64,000 nt of DNA from Dietzia sp. NCCP-2495. Lineage in GTDB: Bacteria > Actinomycetota > Actinomycetes > Mycobacteriales > Mycobacteriaceae. The position numbers and the translations under genes are program-made. The notes beneath the pieces are model-generated. The model worked only from the letters and a program-made list of their open reading frames with translations, did no database searches and had not been told where the DNA came from. The DNA is taken from assembly GCF_026011735.1 (NCBI RefSeq), contig NZ_BRVN01000006.1, positions 1 through 64,000 of the forward strand, in the 5' to 3' direction. Position 1 is the first letter of the stretch, and every line of letters starts with the position of its first letter. This document shows, piece after piece, positions 35,181-43,284 of the stretch.

Positions 35181-36350
35181 TCAGCCGTCGAGACGCTCGA
35201 TGATCGTGACGTTGGCGGTGCCGCCGCCCTCACACATGGTCTGCAGGCCATAGCGACCACCGGTGCGCTCGAGCTCGTTCAGCAGGGTCGCGAACAGCTT
35301 GGCGCCGGTGGCGCCGAGCGGGTGGCCCAGCGCGATGCCGCCGCCGTTGGGGTTGACGCGCGCCGGGTCGGCTCCGGTCTCCTTGATCCACGCCAGGACG
35401 ACGGGGGCGAAGGCCTCGTTGATCTCCACCACGTCGATGTCGTCGATCGTCAGGCCGGTCTTCTCCAGCGCCCACTTGGTGGCCGGGATGGGCGCCGACA
35501 GCATCATCACCGGGTCGTCACCCCGGACGGTGAGGTGGTGGATGCGGGCGCGGGGCTTCAGGCCGTACTTCTCGACCGCCTCGGCGGAGGCGAGCAGCCC
35601 GGCGGAGGCGCCGTCACAGATCTGCGAGGCGACGGCGGCGGTGAGTGAGCCGCCCTCGGCCAGCACGGGCAGCGAAGCCATCTTCTCGAGGGTGGTCTCG
35701 CGCGTGGTCTCATCGGCCTCGAGGCCGGCCATCGGGACGTACTCGCTGGCGAACCGCCCCTCGGCGATCGCGGCGCGGGCGCGGGCGTGGGACTGCAGTG
35801 CCCACTCCTCCATCTCCCGGCGGGAGATGTCCCACTTGTCGGCCATCTTCTGGGCGCCGTTGAACTGGGAGATCTCCTGGGAGCCGAAGCGCTCGACCCA
35901 GCCGGTGGAACCGGTGAACGGGTCATCGAATCCGTACTCGCGCCCGGCGAGCATGGCCGACGAGATGGGCAGTGCGCTCATGTTCTGCACCCCGCCGAAC
36001 AGGATCACGTCCTGGGTGCCGGACCAGATGGCCTGTGCGCCGAAGTGGATGGCCTGCTGGCTGGAGCCGCACTGGCGGTCGACGGTCGTGCCCGGGACAC
36101 CCAGGGGCATCCCGGCGGCGAGCCAGGCGGAACGGGCGATGTTTCCGGCCTGGGGGCCGATGGTGTCGACGCAGCCGAAGATGACGTCGTCGACGACCTC
36201 CGGGTCGATACCGGTGCGTTCGACGACCGCCTTGATGACGTGCGCGCCCAGGTCGGCCGGATGCTGTCCGGACAGGCTGCCGCCGCGCTTGCCGACGGGC
36301 GTGCGGACGGCGTCGATAACGTAGGCCTCGCGGCCGGTCACGCTGGTCAT
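35181..36350 (-). CDS. fadA6: Thiolase FadA6 of C/D-ring catabolism
   Basis: A 389-residue thiolase matching Rv3556c. FadA6 performs thiolytic cleavage of the MeDODA-CoA-type intermediate formed after IpdAB opens the last ring. The nucleophile is Cys94 in TVDRQCGSSQQA; GHPLGATGAK and CEGGGTANV supply the C-terminal catalytic residues. The ATG is preceded by GAGGAG. It lies 27 bp downstream of kstR2 on the same strand, as in M. tuberculosis. Confidence 0.92.
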   Translation of the reverse strand: MTSVTGREAYVIDAVRTPVGKRGGSLSGQHPADLGAHVIKAVVERTGIDPEVVDDVIFGCVDTIGPQAGNIARSAWLAAGMPLGVPGTTVDRQCGSSQQAIHFGAQAIWSGTQDVILFGGVQNMSALPISSAMLAGREYGFDDPFTGSTGWVERFGSQEISQFNGAQKMADKWDISRREMEEWALQSHARARAAIAEGRFASEYVPMAGLEADETTRETTLEKMASLPVLAEGGSLTAAVASQICDGASAGLLASAEAVEKYGLKPRARIHHLTVRGDDPVMMLSAPIPATKWALEKTGLTIDDIDVVEINEAFAPVVLAWIKETGADPARVNPNGGGIALGHPLGATGAKLFATLLNELERTGGRYGLQTMCEGGGTANVTIIERLDG

Positions 36351-36377
36351 GTGTCTCCTCGGGAAGGGGTGGGAAGG

Positions 36378-36959
36378 TCAGCCGACGGCCAGGCCGTCGA
36401 GCACGATGTTGAGGTATTGGTCCGCGATGGCCGCGTGATCGTTCTCGTCGTCGGGCCGGTACCACCGCACGGCGACCCACACCGTGTCGCGCAGGAAGCG
36501 GTAGGTGAGCCGCACGTCGAGGTCACCGCGGAAGTCGCCGGACTCCATCCCCCGGGTGAGCACGTCGGTCCACATCTCGCGGAACTCGGTGTTGCGCTCA
36601 CGGAGGTAGTCGAATCGCGGGTTGCCGCGCAGGTGCTTGACCTCGTCCTGATAGATCGCCACCTCGTCACGCTGGTCGTGGATCGCCTCGAACGACGCCT
36701 CGACCAGCATCTCGAGTGTCTCGCGCGGCCCGAGGTCCGAGTTGACGATGCGCCGGTATTCACCGAAGAGCGAATCGAGGAATCCCCGCAGGATCTCGTC
36801 GACGATCGCTTCCTTGGATTTGAAATGGTGGTAGAGGCTCCCGGACAGGATCCCCGCGGCGTCAGCGATGTCGCGAACCGTGGTCGCACGCAGGCCGCGT
36901 TCCGCGAAGAGGCCGGCCGCGATCGACAGGAGCTCCTCGCGTCGCGTGTTGGCGGTCAT
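36378..36959 (-). CDS. kstR2: TetR-family repressor KstR2
   Basis: A 193-residue TetR regulator matching Rv3557c, the repressor of the C/D-ring (HIP) regulon whose ligand is HIP-CoA. The helix-turn-helix lies at about residues 10-50 (LFAERGLRATTVRDIADAAG and GSLYHHFKSKEAI). The C-terminal domain is the ligand-binding part. I start at 36959; an upstream ATG at 36983 would overlap the operator. A perfect KstR2 box 15 bp upstream implies autoregulation. Confidence 0.94.
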   Translation of the reverse strand: MTANTRREELLSIAAGLFAERGLRATTVRDIADAAGILSGSLYHHFKSKEAIVDEILRGFLDSLFGEYRRIVNSDLGPRETLEMLVEASFEAIHDQRDEVAIYQDEVKHLRGNPRFDYLRERNTEFREMWTDVLTRGMESGDFRGDLDVRLTYRFLRDTVWVAVRWYRPDDENDHAAIADQYLNIVLDGLAVG

Positions 36960-36974
36960 GAGGACAGAGTACCA

Positions 36975-36988
36975 ACCAAGCACTTGTT
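36975..36988. promoter_or_regulatory. KstR2 operator (kstR2-fadA6)
   Basis: ACCAAGCACTTGTT matches AnCAAGnnCTTGnT at every fixed position, 15 bp upstream of kstR2. Confidence 0.9.
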
Positions 36989-37030
36989 AGGGTACGCGTG
37001 TCGCGGAGCGCCCCTCCCAGAGACACGAGA

Positions 37031-37060
37031 ATCCCCCCGCGACGACTGCCGCGGGGGGAT
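37031..37060 (-). terminator. Terminator of the mini-protein pair
   Basis: ATCCCCCCGCG pairs with CGCGGGGGGAT around the short centre ACGACTGC. It lies 63 bp beyond the stop of the downstream mini-protein gene and separates it from kstR2. Confidence 0.7.
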
Positions 37061-37123
37061 GGACGACTGCCACAGGGAGATGGTCCCACCGGAACCGGGA
37101 ACACCCGGCCCACGTAGGGCAGA

Positions 37124-37288
37124 TCAGGAGCCGAAGCCCCAGACGAGATTGGCGGCCAAGTACAGGACGGCGGCCGGAAAACTGAGGACTCCGTGTATCA
37201 CGTCACCGAGCGAGCCACCGGGAATAATTCCGTCAATGGAGCCGTGGACTTCGTGCCCGAGGTCCGCGAGCGATCCAGAGATGTTCAT
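37124..37288 (-). CDS. Porin-like mini-protein B (54 residues)
   Basis: A 54-residue protein without signal peptide or cysteine. It aligns along its whole length with the next small gene: shared features are SL-D near the start, a central G-S-[LV]-G-D-x-x-x-G-V, PA[AS], and an identical WGFGS C-terminus. It is mildly acidic and amphipathic. Small size, no leader, tandem paralogues and a mycolic-acid host recall the corynebacterial cell-wall channel subunits PorA and PorH, which form a hetero-oligomer and carry mycolate on Ser. Sequence identity to those was not recognised. ATG 37288 follows GGAG by about 8 nt. Bacteriocin-like or phenol-soluble-modulin-like peptides are an alternative. Confidence 0.62.
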   Translation of the reverse strand: MNISGSLADLGHEVHGSIDGIIPGGSLGDVIHGVLSFPAAVLYLAANLVWGFGS

Positions 37289-37340
37289 GATGTTTCTCCG
37301 TTCAGGAAGGTGAACTGGGGCGGTGCGGGAAGGACTCGGT

Positions 37341-37502
37341 TCAGGACCCGAAGCCCCAGAGGACTTCGCTGACAAATTGCACGAGGGAGGCGGGGATCCC
37401 GACCACCCCGAAAACAAGATCCCCCACAGAGCCCGCCGGGGCGGCTTCCGCACCGAATTCCCAGATGTCTAGTGCCACGTCGTGCAGCGAATCGCCGAGC
37501 AT
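37341..37502 (-). CDS. Porin-like mini-protein A (53 residues)
   Basis: A 53-residue acidic, hydrophobic protein, paralogous to the following gene (ending VLWGFGS versus LVWGFGS). It lacks a signal peptide. The start at 37502 is fixed by GGAGG 7 nt upstream; the upstream in-frame ATG at 37565 has none. Its coding pattern and separate ribosome site support a real gene, although it is too short for many gene finders. It is the first gene of a two-gene operon with a 52-bp gap. In M. tuberculosis the equivalent place between kstR2 and the ipdF homologue holds PPE64. A cell-wall channel role is inference. Confidence 0.62.
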   Translation of the reverse strand: MLGDSLHDVALDIWEFGAEAAPAGSVGDLVFGVVGIPASLVQFVSEVLWGFGS

Positions 37503-37647
37503 TTCCTTACCTCCGGGTGATGAATGGACGAGTTGACTATGTCGCCAGCATATGCCTACAGCCACGAAATCCTGAGAACTGTGGCTATTTTGTGATAAAC
37601 CGTGGCGCGGCCGCCCGCGCTGCCGTCCCAGCCGGCCCGGGTCCGCC

Positions 37648-37653
37648 TACAAT
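37648..37653 (+). promoter_or_regulatory. -10 element implying a leaderless mRNA
   Basis: TACAAT lies 7 nt before the ATG of the lipoprotein gene at 37661, and no ribosome site is present. Confidence 0.6.
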
Positions 37654-37660
37654 CCGGACC

Positions 37661-38506
37661 ATGCGGACCACCTCCACCACCTCGCCCCGTCACCGCTCCG
37701 GTCGCCTGCTGACCCGCGCACTCGCCGCGACAGCAGGCCTGGGCCTCGCCCTCACCGTTTCTGCGTGCACGATCGGGGAGGTCGACGACGACACGGCAGC
37801 CGCGGGGTCTGCCACCTCCGAGCAGAGCGCGGCCGGCGACTCCGCCGCATCGGCCACACCAGATAGCGACGCAGAAAAGGACTCAGGCGACACGGCGGGC
37901 GATGGTGCGCCCGCCGCGGGAATCGACGAGCTGGTCCTCACCGCCTCGGACGCACCCGAACTCGGCCTCACTCCGGTCCCCGCCGAGGAGATCACCGGCG
38001 GCATGGACGCGCTCGGCGACCTCGCCAAGGACGTCAGGGTGGACCCGCCCCACTGTGCCGACCTCAACCAGGACGCCCTCACCGGCCAGGCCGAGCCCGG
38101 CACGATCGCCATCCAGTCCGGGATGCAGGGCCAGACCGCGTTCGCCGTGGCCCTCACCACCAAGCCCGACGGCCTTCCGCAGCGCGCAGGAGAGATCGAG
38201 AAGTGCCCGGTCATGACCGTCACGGTCCCGATCGAGGGCCAGGAGGTCGTGTCCGAGACCACCAACACGCCTCTCGACCGGGAGGCACCCGCAGGCGTCG
38301 AGGACTTCGCGGCGGTCCTGCAGGACACCTCGATGGACGTCGCCGGTCAGGCCATGAACTCCGGCACCGTCATGATCACCGGAACCGTCCGGGGAATCGG
38401 CGTCTCCGTCACCGGGACCAGCGCGCTCGGCGATCTGGCACCGGAGGCCCAGGCCACCGCGATGGAGGTGTTCACCAAGCAGGCCGAGAAGATCCGCAAC
38501 GCCTGA
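37661..38506 (+). CDS. Lipoprotein, unknown function
   Basis: A 281-residue predicted lipoprotein. After a basic n-region (about 1-20) a hydrophobic segment ends in the lipobox TVSAC (Cys36). An acidic Ala/Ser/Asp-rich linker (about 40-82) precedes a globular domain of about 195 residues with two cysteines (about 131 and 184). The domain resembles actinobacterial DUF-type sensor lipoproteins, but I cannot name the family. The mRNA is probably leaderless. It converges with ipdF and lies divergent from the porin-like pair, so it may share the envelope function of that locus. Confidence 0.75.
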   Translation: MRTTSTTSPRHRSGRLLTRALAATAGLGLALTVSACTIGEVDDDTAAAGSATSEQSAAGDSAASATPDSDAEKDSGDTAGDGAPAAGIDELVLTASDAPELGLTPVPAEEITGGMDALGDLAKDVRVDPPHCADLNQDALTGQAEPGTIAIQSGMQGQTAFAVALTTKPDGLPQRAGEIEKCPVMTVTVPIEGQEVVSETTNTPLDREAPAGVEDFAAVLQDTSMDVAGQAMNSGTVMITGTVRGIGVSVTGTSALGDLAPEAQATAMEVFTKQAEKIRNA

Positions 38507-38562
38507 CCAGACACGGCGCCCGATCGGACGCTGCGCCTGACCAGAAGCTGCGAGCCGGTGGG

Positions 38563-39369
38563 TCAGGCCCGCTGCGAGGAGATGGAGACGACCTCGCCGG
38601 TGAGGTAGGTCGTGTAGTCGCTGGCCAGCATCGCGATGGTCGCGGCGACCTCCCACACGTCGGCGGCGCGACCGAAGGCCTCCTTCGAGGCCAGCTCGTC
38701 GAGCAGGTCGGACGACGCCGACTTCTCGAGGAACTTGTGCCGCGCGATCGACGGCGCCACGGCGTTGATCCGCACCCCGAAGTCCGCGCCCTCGATCGCC
38801 GAGCACCGGGTGAGCGCCATGACGCCGGCCTTGGCCGCGGCGTAGTGGGCCTGCGCCCGCTGGGCACGCCAGCCGAGCACCGAGGCGTTGTTGACGATCA
38901 CGCCGCCATGGGGCACGTCGCGGAAGTAGCGCAGCGCGGCGCGGGTGGCGCGGAACGTGCCGTTCAGGGTGATATCCAGGACGCGGTCCCAGTCCTCGTC
39001 GGTCATGTCGACGAGCTCGCCCTCCCCGCCGAAACCGGCATTGTTGATGAGCACGTCGATCCGGCCGAGCTTCTCGGCAGCGCCGGTGATCAGTGCGTCC
39101 ACGTCCGAGGTCGACTGCACGTTGCACGTGATGGCCTCGAACTTCTGGTCCGGAAACTCGGCGGCCAGCGCGTCACGGGCCTCGTTCATGCGGCGCTCGT
39201 GGAAATCCGAGACCAGCACGTCGGCACCCTCGAGCGCCGCGCGGCGGGCAGAGGAGAAGCCGATTCCGGTACCGGCGGCGGCGGTCACCACGACCTTCTT
39301 GCCCTTCAGCAACCCGTGGCCCGGGGTCTCCTCGGGGACGACGCTGAGGGGGGACTTGTGCTCGGTCAT
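38563..39369 (-). CDS. ipdF: IpdF, SDR of C/D-ring catabolism
   Basis: A 268-residue SDR matching Rv3559c, the dehydrogenase that oxidises the ring hydroxyl of the 5-OH-HIC-CoA-type intermediate before EchA20 acts. It has TAAAGTGIG as nucleotide loop, NNAG (about 108-111) and the triad in NNASVLG and YAAAKAG. I start at 39369: its ATG overlaps the fadE30 stop by 4 bp, and the longer frame to 39486 lies in fadE30. Order fadE30-ipdF on one strand, divergent from fadD3, is conserved with M. tuberculosis. Confidence 0.9.
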   Translation of the reverse strand: MTEHKSPLSVVPEETPGHGLLKGKKVVVTAAAGTGIGFSSARRAALEGADVLVSDFHERRMNEARDALAAEFPDQKFEAITCNVQSTSDVDALITGAAEKLGRIDVLINNAGFGGEGELVDMTDEDWDRVLDITLNGTFRATRAALRYFRDVPHGGVIVNNASVLGWRAQRAQAHYAAAKAGVMALTRCSAIEGADFGVRINAVAPSIARHKFLEKSASSDLLDELASKEAFGRAADVWEVAATIAMLASDYTTYLTGEVVSISSQRA

Positions 39370-40598
39370 GACGGCCTGGCCTCTCGGGGTAGTCCGAGCA
39401 CGCGCTCGGAAATGATGTTTCGCTGGATCTCGTTCGATCCGCCGTAGATGGTGTCGGACCGGGTGAACAGGAAGAGCCGCTGCCACAGCGCCAGCTCCAG
39501 GTTCTCCGGGTCACGGATGTCGTTGGGCGCGCCCTCGGAGGTCTCGGTGGGACCGGTCAGCGACTCGGCGCCCTGGACGAGCATCGCGAGCTCGCCGAGG
39601 TCACGGTGCCAGTTCGCCCACAGGAGCTTGGCCGCCGACGCGGCGCCGCCCGAGGAATCACGCTCGGCGAGCGTGCGCAGGGCGTGGGCCCGGATCACCT
39701 TGAGGCCGATCCACGCGCGGGTGATGCGCTCACGCACCGCCGGGTCCTGCGCACTGCCGTTGGCGTGCGCCATCTGCGTGATCTGCTCGAGCTCGCGGGC
39801 GAAGCCGACCTGCTGACCGAGCGTGGACACGCCGCGCTCGAACTCGAGCAGGGTCATGGCGACCTTCCAGCCCTCACCCCGCTCCCCCACGATCATCGAC
39901 GCCTCGGTGACCGCGTCGTCGAAGAACACCTCGTTGAACTCGGAGGTGCCGGTGAGCTGCTGGATGGGCCGGATCTCGACGCCCGGCTGGTCGAGCGGAA
40001 CGAGCAGGAAGCTCAGTCCCTTGTGGCGGCTCGTGCCCTCCTCGGTGCGGGCCACGACAAACGCCCACTGACTCAGGTGCGCGAGCGAGGTCCACACCTT
40101 CTGGCCGTTGAGGTGCCATTTACCGTCCTCGCCGAGACGCGCGGTGGTGGCGACGTTCGCGAGGTCCGAGCCGGCGTTCGGCTCGGAGTACCCCTGCGCC
40201 CACAGTTCGGTGACGTCGATGATCGTCGGCAGGAAGCGGTCCTTCTGCTCCTGCGTGCCGTGCGCGATGAGCGTCGGCCCGAGGAGCGTCTCACCCAGGT
40301 GGGACACCCGGGCAGGCGCGTCGGCCTTGGCGTACTCCTCATGGAAGCGCACCTGCTGACTCAGTGACGCACCGCGGCCACCGTGCTCGACCGGCCAGCC
40401 GACGCAGGTCCACCCCGCGGCGGCCATGTGCCGCTCCCAGGCCAGACGCTGGGGGAAGAACTCGTGCTCGCTACCCGGCCCGCCGGCGCCCTTGATCTCG
40501 GCGAACTCGCCGACGAGGTTGGCGTCCAGCCAGGCGCGGAACTCCGCTGCGAACTCGTCGTCGGACATCTCCGACGCAGGCCTGGTGTTCTCGGTCAT
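39366..40598 (-). CDS. fadE30: Acyl-CoA dehydrogenase FadE30
   Basis: A 410-residue FAD-dependent acyl-CoA dehydrogenase matching Rv3560c. FadE30 performs the first dehydrogenation of HIP-CoA-derived substrate in C/D-ring catabolism. It contains AQGYSEPNAGSDLANV (about 134-149), WHLNGQKVWTS (about 161-171) and the C-terminal YGGSNEIQRNII motif (about 388-399). It is transcribed away from fadD3 with two KstR2 boxes between them and is coupled to ipdF by an ATGA overlap. Confidence 0.93.
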   Translation of the reverse strand: MTENTRPASEMSDDEFAAEFRAWLDANLVGEFAEIKGAGGPGSEHEFFPQRLAWERHMAAAGWTCVGWPVEHGGRGASLSQQVRFHEEYAKADAPARVSHLGETLLGPTLIAHGTQEQKDRFLPTIIDVTELWAQGYSEPNAGSDLANVATTARLGEDGKWHLNGQKVWTSLAHLSQWAFVVARTEEGTSRHKGLSFLLVPLDQPGVEIRPIQQLTGTSEFNEVFFDDAVTEASMIVGERGEGWKVAMTLLEFERGVSTLGQQVGFARELEQITQMAHANGSAQDPAVRERITRAWIGLKVIRAHALRTLAERDSSGGAASAAKLLWANWHRDLGELAMLVQGAESLTGPTETSEGAPNDIRDPENLELALWQRLFLFTRSDTIYGGSNEIQRNIISERVLGLPREARPS

Positions 40599-40609
40599 GC
40601 CGCCACACT

Positions 40610-40623
40610 ACCAAGCACTTGCT
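40610..40623. promoter_or_regulatory. KstR2 operator 1 (fadE30 / fadD3)
   Basis: ACCAAGCACTTGCT is a full match to AnCAAGnnCTTGnT and lies 11 bp upstream of fadE30. The match extends to ACCAAGCA...TTGCTTGGT. Confidence 0.9.
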
Positions 40624-40645
40624 TGGTCACGCATCCGGCGGCAGT

Positions 40646-40659
40646 ACCAAGCAGTTGCT
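40646..40659. promoter_or_regulatory. KstR2 operator 2 (fadE30 / fadD3)
   Basis: ACCAAGCAGTTGCT has one mismatch (G for C) to the KstR2 motif. It is 45 bp upstream of fadD3 and 36 bp centre-to-centre from the first box. Confidence 0.78.
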
Positions 40660-40704
40660 TGGTAGGGTTGCGCACGCCACACCCGCAGCACGGAGGAGCC
40701 CGAA

Positions 40705-42336
40705 ATGTCGCAGCCCGCAGACGCCGACGCAGCCGGACACACGGTCGGACACGCAGCCGCCGCAGGCCGCCAGCCCGTGGAGACCACCCCCGAAGCCCTG
40801 CGACGGGCGGCGACGCTGTGGCCGGACCGCGAGGCGATCGCCGACGTCCAGCCCGGCCAGGACACCCGCTGGACGTGGTCCGAACTCCTCGACGAGGTAC
40901 GCGCCTTCGCCGCCGGCCTGCTCTCCCGTGGGGTCGCGGCAGGCGACCGCGTGGTGATCTGGGCGCCCAACACGCACCACTGGGTGGTGGCCGCGCTCGG
41001 CGTCCAGTACGTCGGCGCCACCGTCGTCCCCGCCAACACCCGCTACACCGGTAGTGAGACGCTCGAACTCATCCAGCGCACCGGCGCGACCGCCGCCGTG
41101 GTGGCGGGCACGTTCCTCGGGACCGAGCGCATCACGGACCTCACCGCGGCCGCCGGCGGATCCCTGGCCGGCGCGACCGACCTCACGACCCTGATCCGCA
41201 TCCCCCTCGAGGGCGGCGACAGTGCGGAGGCCGACGTCGTCGTCGTCGACTTCCCCGACCTCCACGCACTGTCCACCGACAGGCTCCTCGCCGAGGCCGA
41301 CGCCCGCGCCGATGCGGTGACCGGCGACGACGTGGCCGACATCCTCTTCACCTCCGGCACCACCGGCAAGTCCAAGGGCGTCGTGGCGCTGCACCGCCAG
41401 ACCATCGCCGGCGCGCACGCGTGGGGCTCCAACGGCGAGCTCACCGAGACCGACCGCTACCTCATCGTCAACCCGTTCTTCCACAGCTTCGGCTACAAGG
41501 CCGGATTCCTCGTGTGCGTACTGTCCGGCGCCACGATCATCCCGCTGGCCGTCTTCTCGACCACCGAGACGCTGCGGCTCATCCGGGACGAGCAGGCCAC
41601 CGTCCTACCCGGCGCGCCGACGATCTTTCAGACCCTGCTCGACGAGCCCGCGCGGAGCGAGTACGACCTGTCGTCACTGCGCCTGGCCGTGACCGGCGCC
41701 TCGGTGGTGCCGGTGGTGCTGGTCGAGCGCATGCAGTCCGACCTGGGCCTCGAGACCGTCCTCACCGCCTACGGACAGACCGAGACGATGGGCTTCATCA
41801 CCACGTGTCGTCCGACCGACGACGACGTCACCGTGGCCACCACCTGTGGCCGCGCCTACCCCGGCATGGATATCCGGATCGGCGAGCAGGGCGAGATCGA
41901 GGCCCGTGGCGAGATGGTCATGCACGGCTACCTCGACGACCCGGAGAACACCGCCAAGGCCTTCACCGCCGACGGCTGGCTGCGCACGGGCGACGTGGGC
42001 GAGATCGACGCTGATGGCAATCTCCGCATCACCGACCGGCTCAAGGACATGTACATCACGGGCGGTTTCAACGTGTACCCGGCCGAGATCGAACAGACCC
42101 TCGCCCGCCTGGACGGCGTCGTGGAGTCCGCGGTGATCGGCGTGCCGGACGAGCGGATGGGCGAGGTCGGCAAGGCGTTTATCGTGCGCCGCGAGGGGGC
42201 CGACCTCACCGAGCAGGACGTCAAGGACTTCGCCGCCGAGCACCTGGCCGGCTTCAAGCGGCCGCGGTCGGTGAAGTTCGTCGACGCGTTCCCCCGCAAC
42301 GCCTCCGGCAAGATCCTCAAGACGGACCTGCGATGA
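40705..42336 (+). CDS. fadD3: HIP-CoA synthetase FadD3
   Basis: A 543-residue ANL-family ligase matching Rv3561. It activates HIP (the propanoate carrying rings C and D) to HIP-CoA, the inducer that releases KstR2. The AMP-binding motif TSGTTGKSKG lies near residue 215; later motifs are YGQTETMG (about 355), TGDVGEIDADG (about 431-441), KDMYITGGFNVYP (about 448-460) and the C-terminal SGKILK lysine. A ribosome site (GGAGGAG) precedes the ATG. Its stop overlaps the next SDR gene by 4 bp. Confidence 0.94.
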   Translation: MSQPADADAAGHTVGHAAAAGRQPVETTPEALRRAATLWPDREAIADVQPGQDTRWTWSELLDEVRAFAAGLLSRGVAAGDRVVIWAPNTHHWVVAALGVQYVGATVVPANTRYTGSETLELIQRTGATAAVVAGTFLGTERITDLTAAAGGSLAGATDLTTLIRIPLEGGDSAEADVVVVDFPDLHALSTDRLLAEADARADAVTGDDVADILFTSGTTGKSKGVVALHRQTIAGAHAWGSNGELTETDRYLIVNPFFHSFGYKAGFLVCVLSGATIIPLAVFSTTETLRLIRDEQATVLPGAPTIFQTLLDEPARSEYDLSSLRLAVTGASVVPVVLVERMQSDLGLETVLTAYGQTETMGFITTCRPTDDDVTVATTCGRAYPGMDIRIGEQGEIEARGEMVMHGYLDDPENTAKAFTADGWLRTGDVGEIDADGNLRITDRLKDMYITGGFNVYPAEIEQTLARLDGVVESAVIGVPDERMGEVGKAFIVRREGADLTEQDVKDFAAEHLAGFKRPRSVKFVDAFPRNASGKILKTDLR

Positions 42337-43250
42337 GCGCCTCCCCCACCCCCTCCTCGGCCACCCACGCCGCCACCCCCTCAGATCCGCTACCCTCCCG
42401 CGACATTCGCTACCCGTTTAGCGGTAGCGAATCTGAAGGCGGAGTAGCGGATTCCAGGGAGGCGGCGGGCGCGGCGGGTTCGGCGGCGGGCGCGGTGCTG
42501 GTCTCCGGCGCCTCGGGCGGGATCGGCTCGGCCGTCGCGCGTCGTCTGGCCGCCGAGTTCCCGGGTGCGCCGATGGTGCTGGGGTACCGCTCCACGGAGC
42601 CGGTGGAGCTGGCGAGGGAGCTGGGAGCCGGGCGCACTGTGGAGTGCGTCCGATTGGCTTTCGGGGACGACGACGGGGCCGAGGCCGACACCGCGCTCGC
42701 GGCCACGGTCGACGAGATCGGCCGCCGGTTCGGCGGCATCCGCGTCCTCGCCCACTGCGCCGGCCCGCACGTGCCCATGGTCCACCTGTCGCGGGTATCG
42801 CCGGCACAGTTGCGCCGCCAACTGGCCGACGACGCCGCCGGGTTCTTCGCTCTGGTGCACCCCGCGCTGGAGCATCTGCGGGCGGTGGGCGGCAACGTCG
42901 TCGTCGTCACCACCGCCGCCACGACCCGCTACCCCGTCCGCGACGGCCTGTCGGCCGGCCCCAAAGGCGCGGTCGAGCAGCTCGTACGGGGGCTGGCCGC
43001 CGAGGAGGGGCGGTTCGGGGTGCGGCTGAACTGCGTCGGGCCGGGGATGCTCACCGACGGGATGGCCGATCGGCTGATCTCGTCGGGCGAGCTGGATTCC
43101 GGGGCGCTGGAGGTCACGCGCGGCAACATCCCGCTGCGGCGGTTCGGTACGGCCGTCGACATCGCCGAGGCCGTGGCGTTCCTGGCCTCCGAGCGCGCCG
43201 GCTTCATCTCGGGCCAGAAGCTCGACGTGGACGGCGGCTACGGCGTCTGA
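42333..43250 (+). CDS. Atypical SDR lacking the catalytic tyrosine
   Basis: About 305 residues, coupled to fadD3 by an ATGA overlap. From about residue 53 it is an SDR with an intact nucleotide loop (VSGASGGIGSAVARRLAAE) and the usual C-terminal FISGQKLDVDGGYGV. At the active site, however, the Tyr-x-x-x-Lys position reads SAGPK, with Ser for Tyr, and the catalytic Ser region is VVTTAATTR. Activity as a dehydrogenase is therefore doubtful. The first ~50 residues are low-complexity and contain nested DNA inverted repeats (42385-42452), so the functional start may be a later GTG. No counterpart lies at this place in M. tuberculosis. Confidence 0.8.
   Translation: MSASPTPSSATHAATPSDPLPSRDIRYPFSGSESEGGVADSREAAGAAGSAAGAVLVSGASGGIGSAVARRLAAEFPGAPMVLGYRSTEPVELARELGAGRTVECVRLAFGDDDGAEADTALAATVDEIGRRFGGIRVLAHCAGPHVPMVHLSRVSPAQLRRQLADDAAGFFALVHPALEHLRAVGGNVVVVTTAATTRYPVRDGLSAGPKGAVEQLVRGLAAEEGRFGVRLNCVGPGMLTDGMADRLISSGELDSGALEVTRGNIPLRRFGTAVDIAEAVAFLASERAGFISGQKLDVDGGYGV
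42385..42452. repeat. Nested inverted repeats at the 5' end of the SDR gene
   Basis: Outer arms ATCCGCTAC (42385-42393) and GTAGCGGAT (42444-42452) enclose inner arms ATTCGCTACC (42405-42414) and GGTAGCGAAT (42423-42432). All four arms are variants of one CGCTAC sequence. Transcribed, the 68 nt could fold into a two-tier hairpin 50 nt after the fadD3 stop. Confidence 0.85.
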
Positions 43251-43284
43251 GTCGGGCCGGGAGACGAAGTCCGGTACAGTACCA

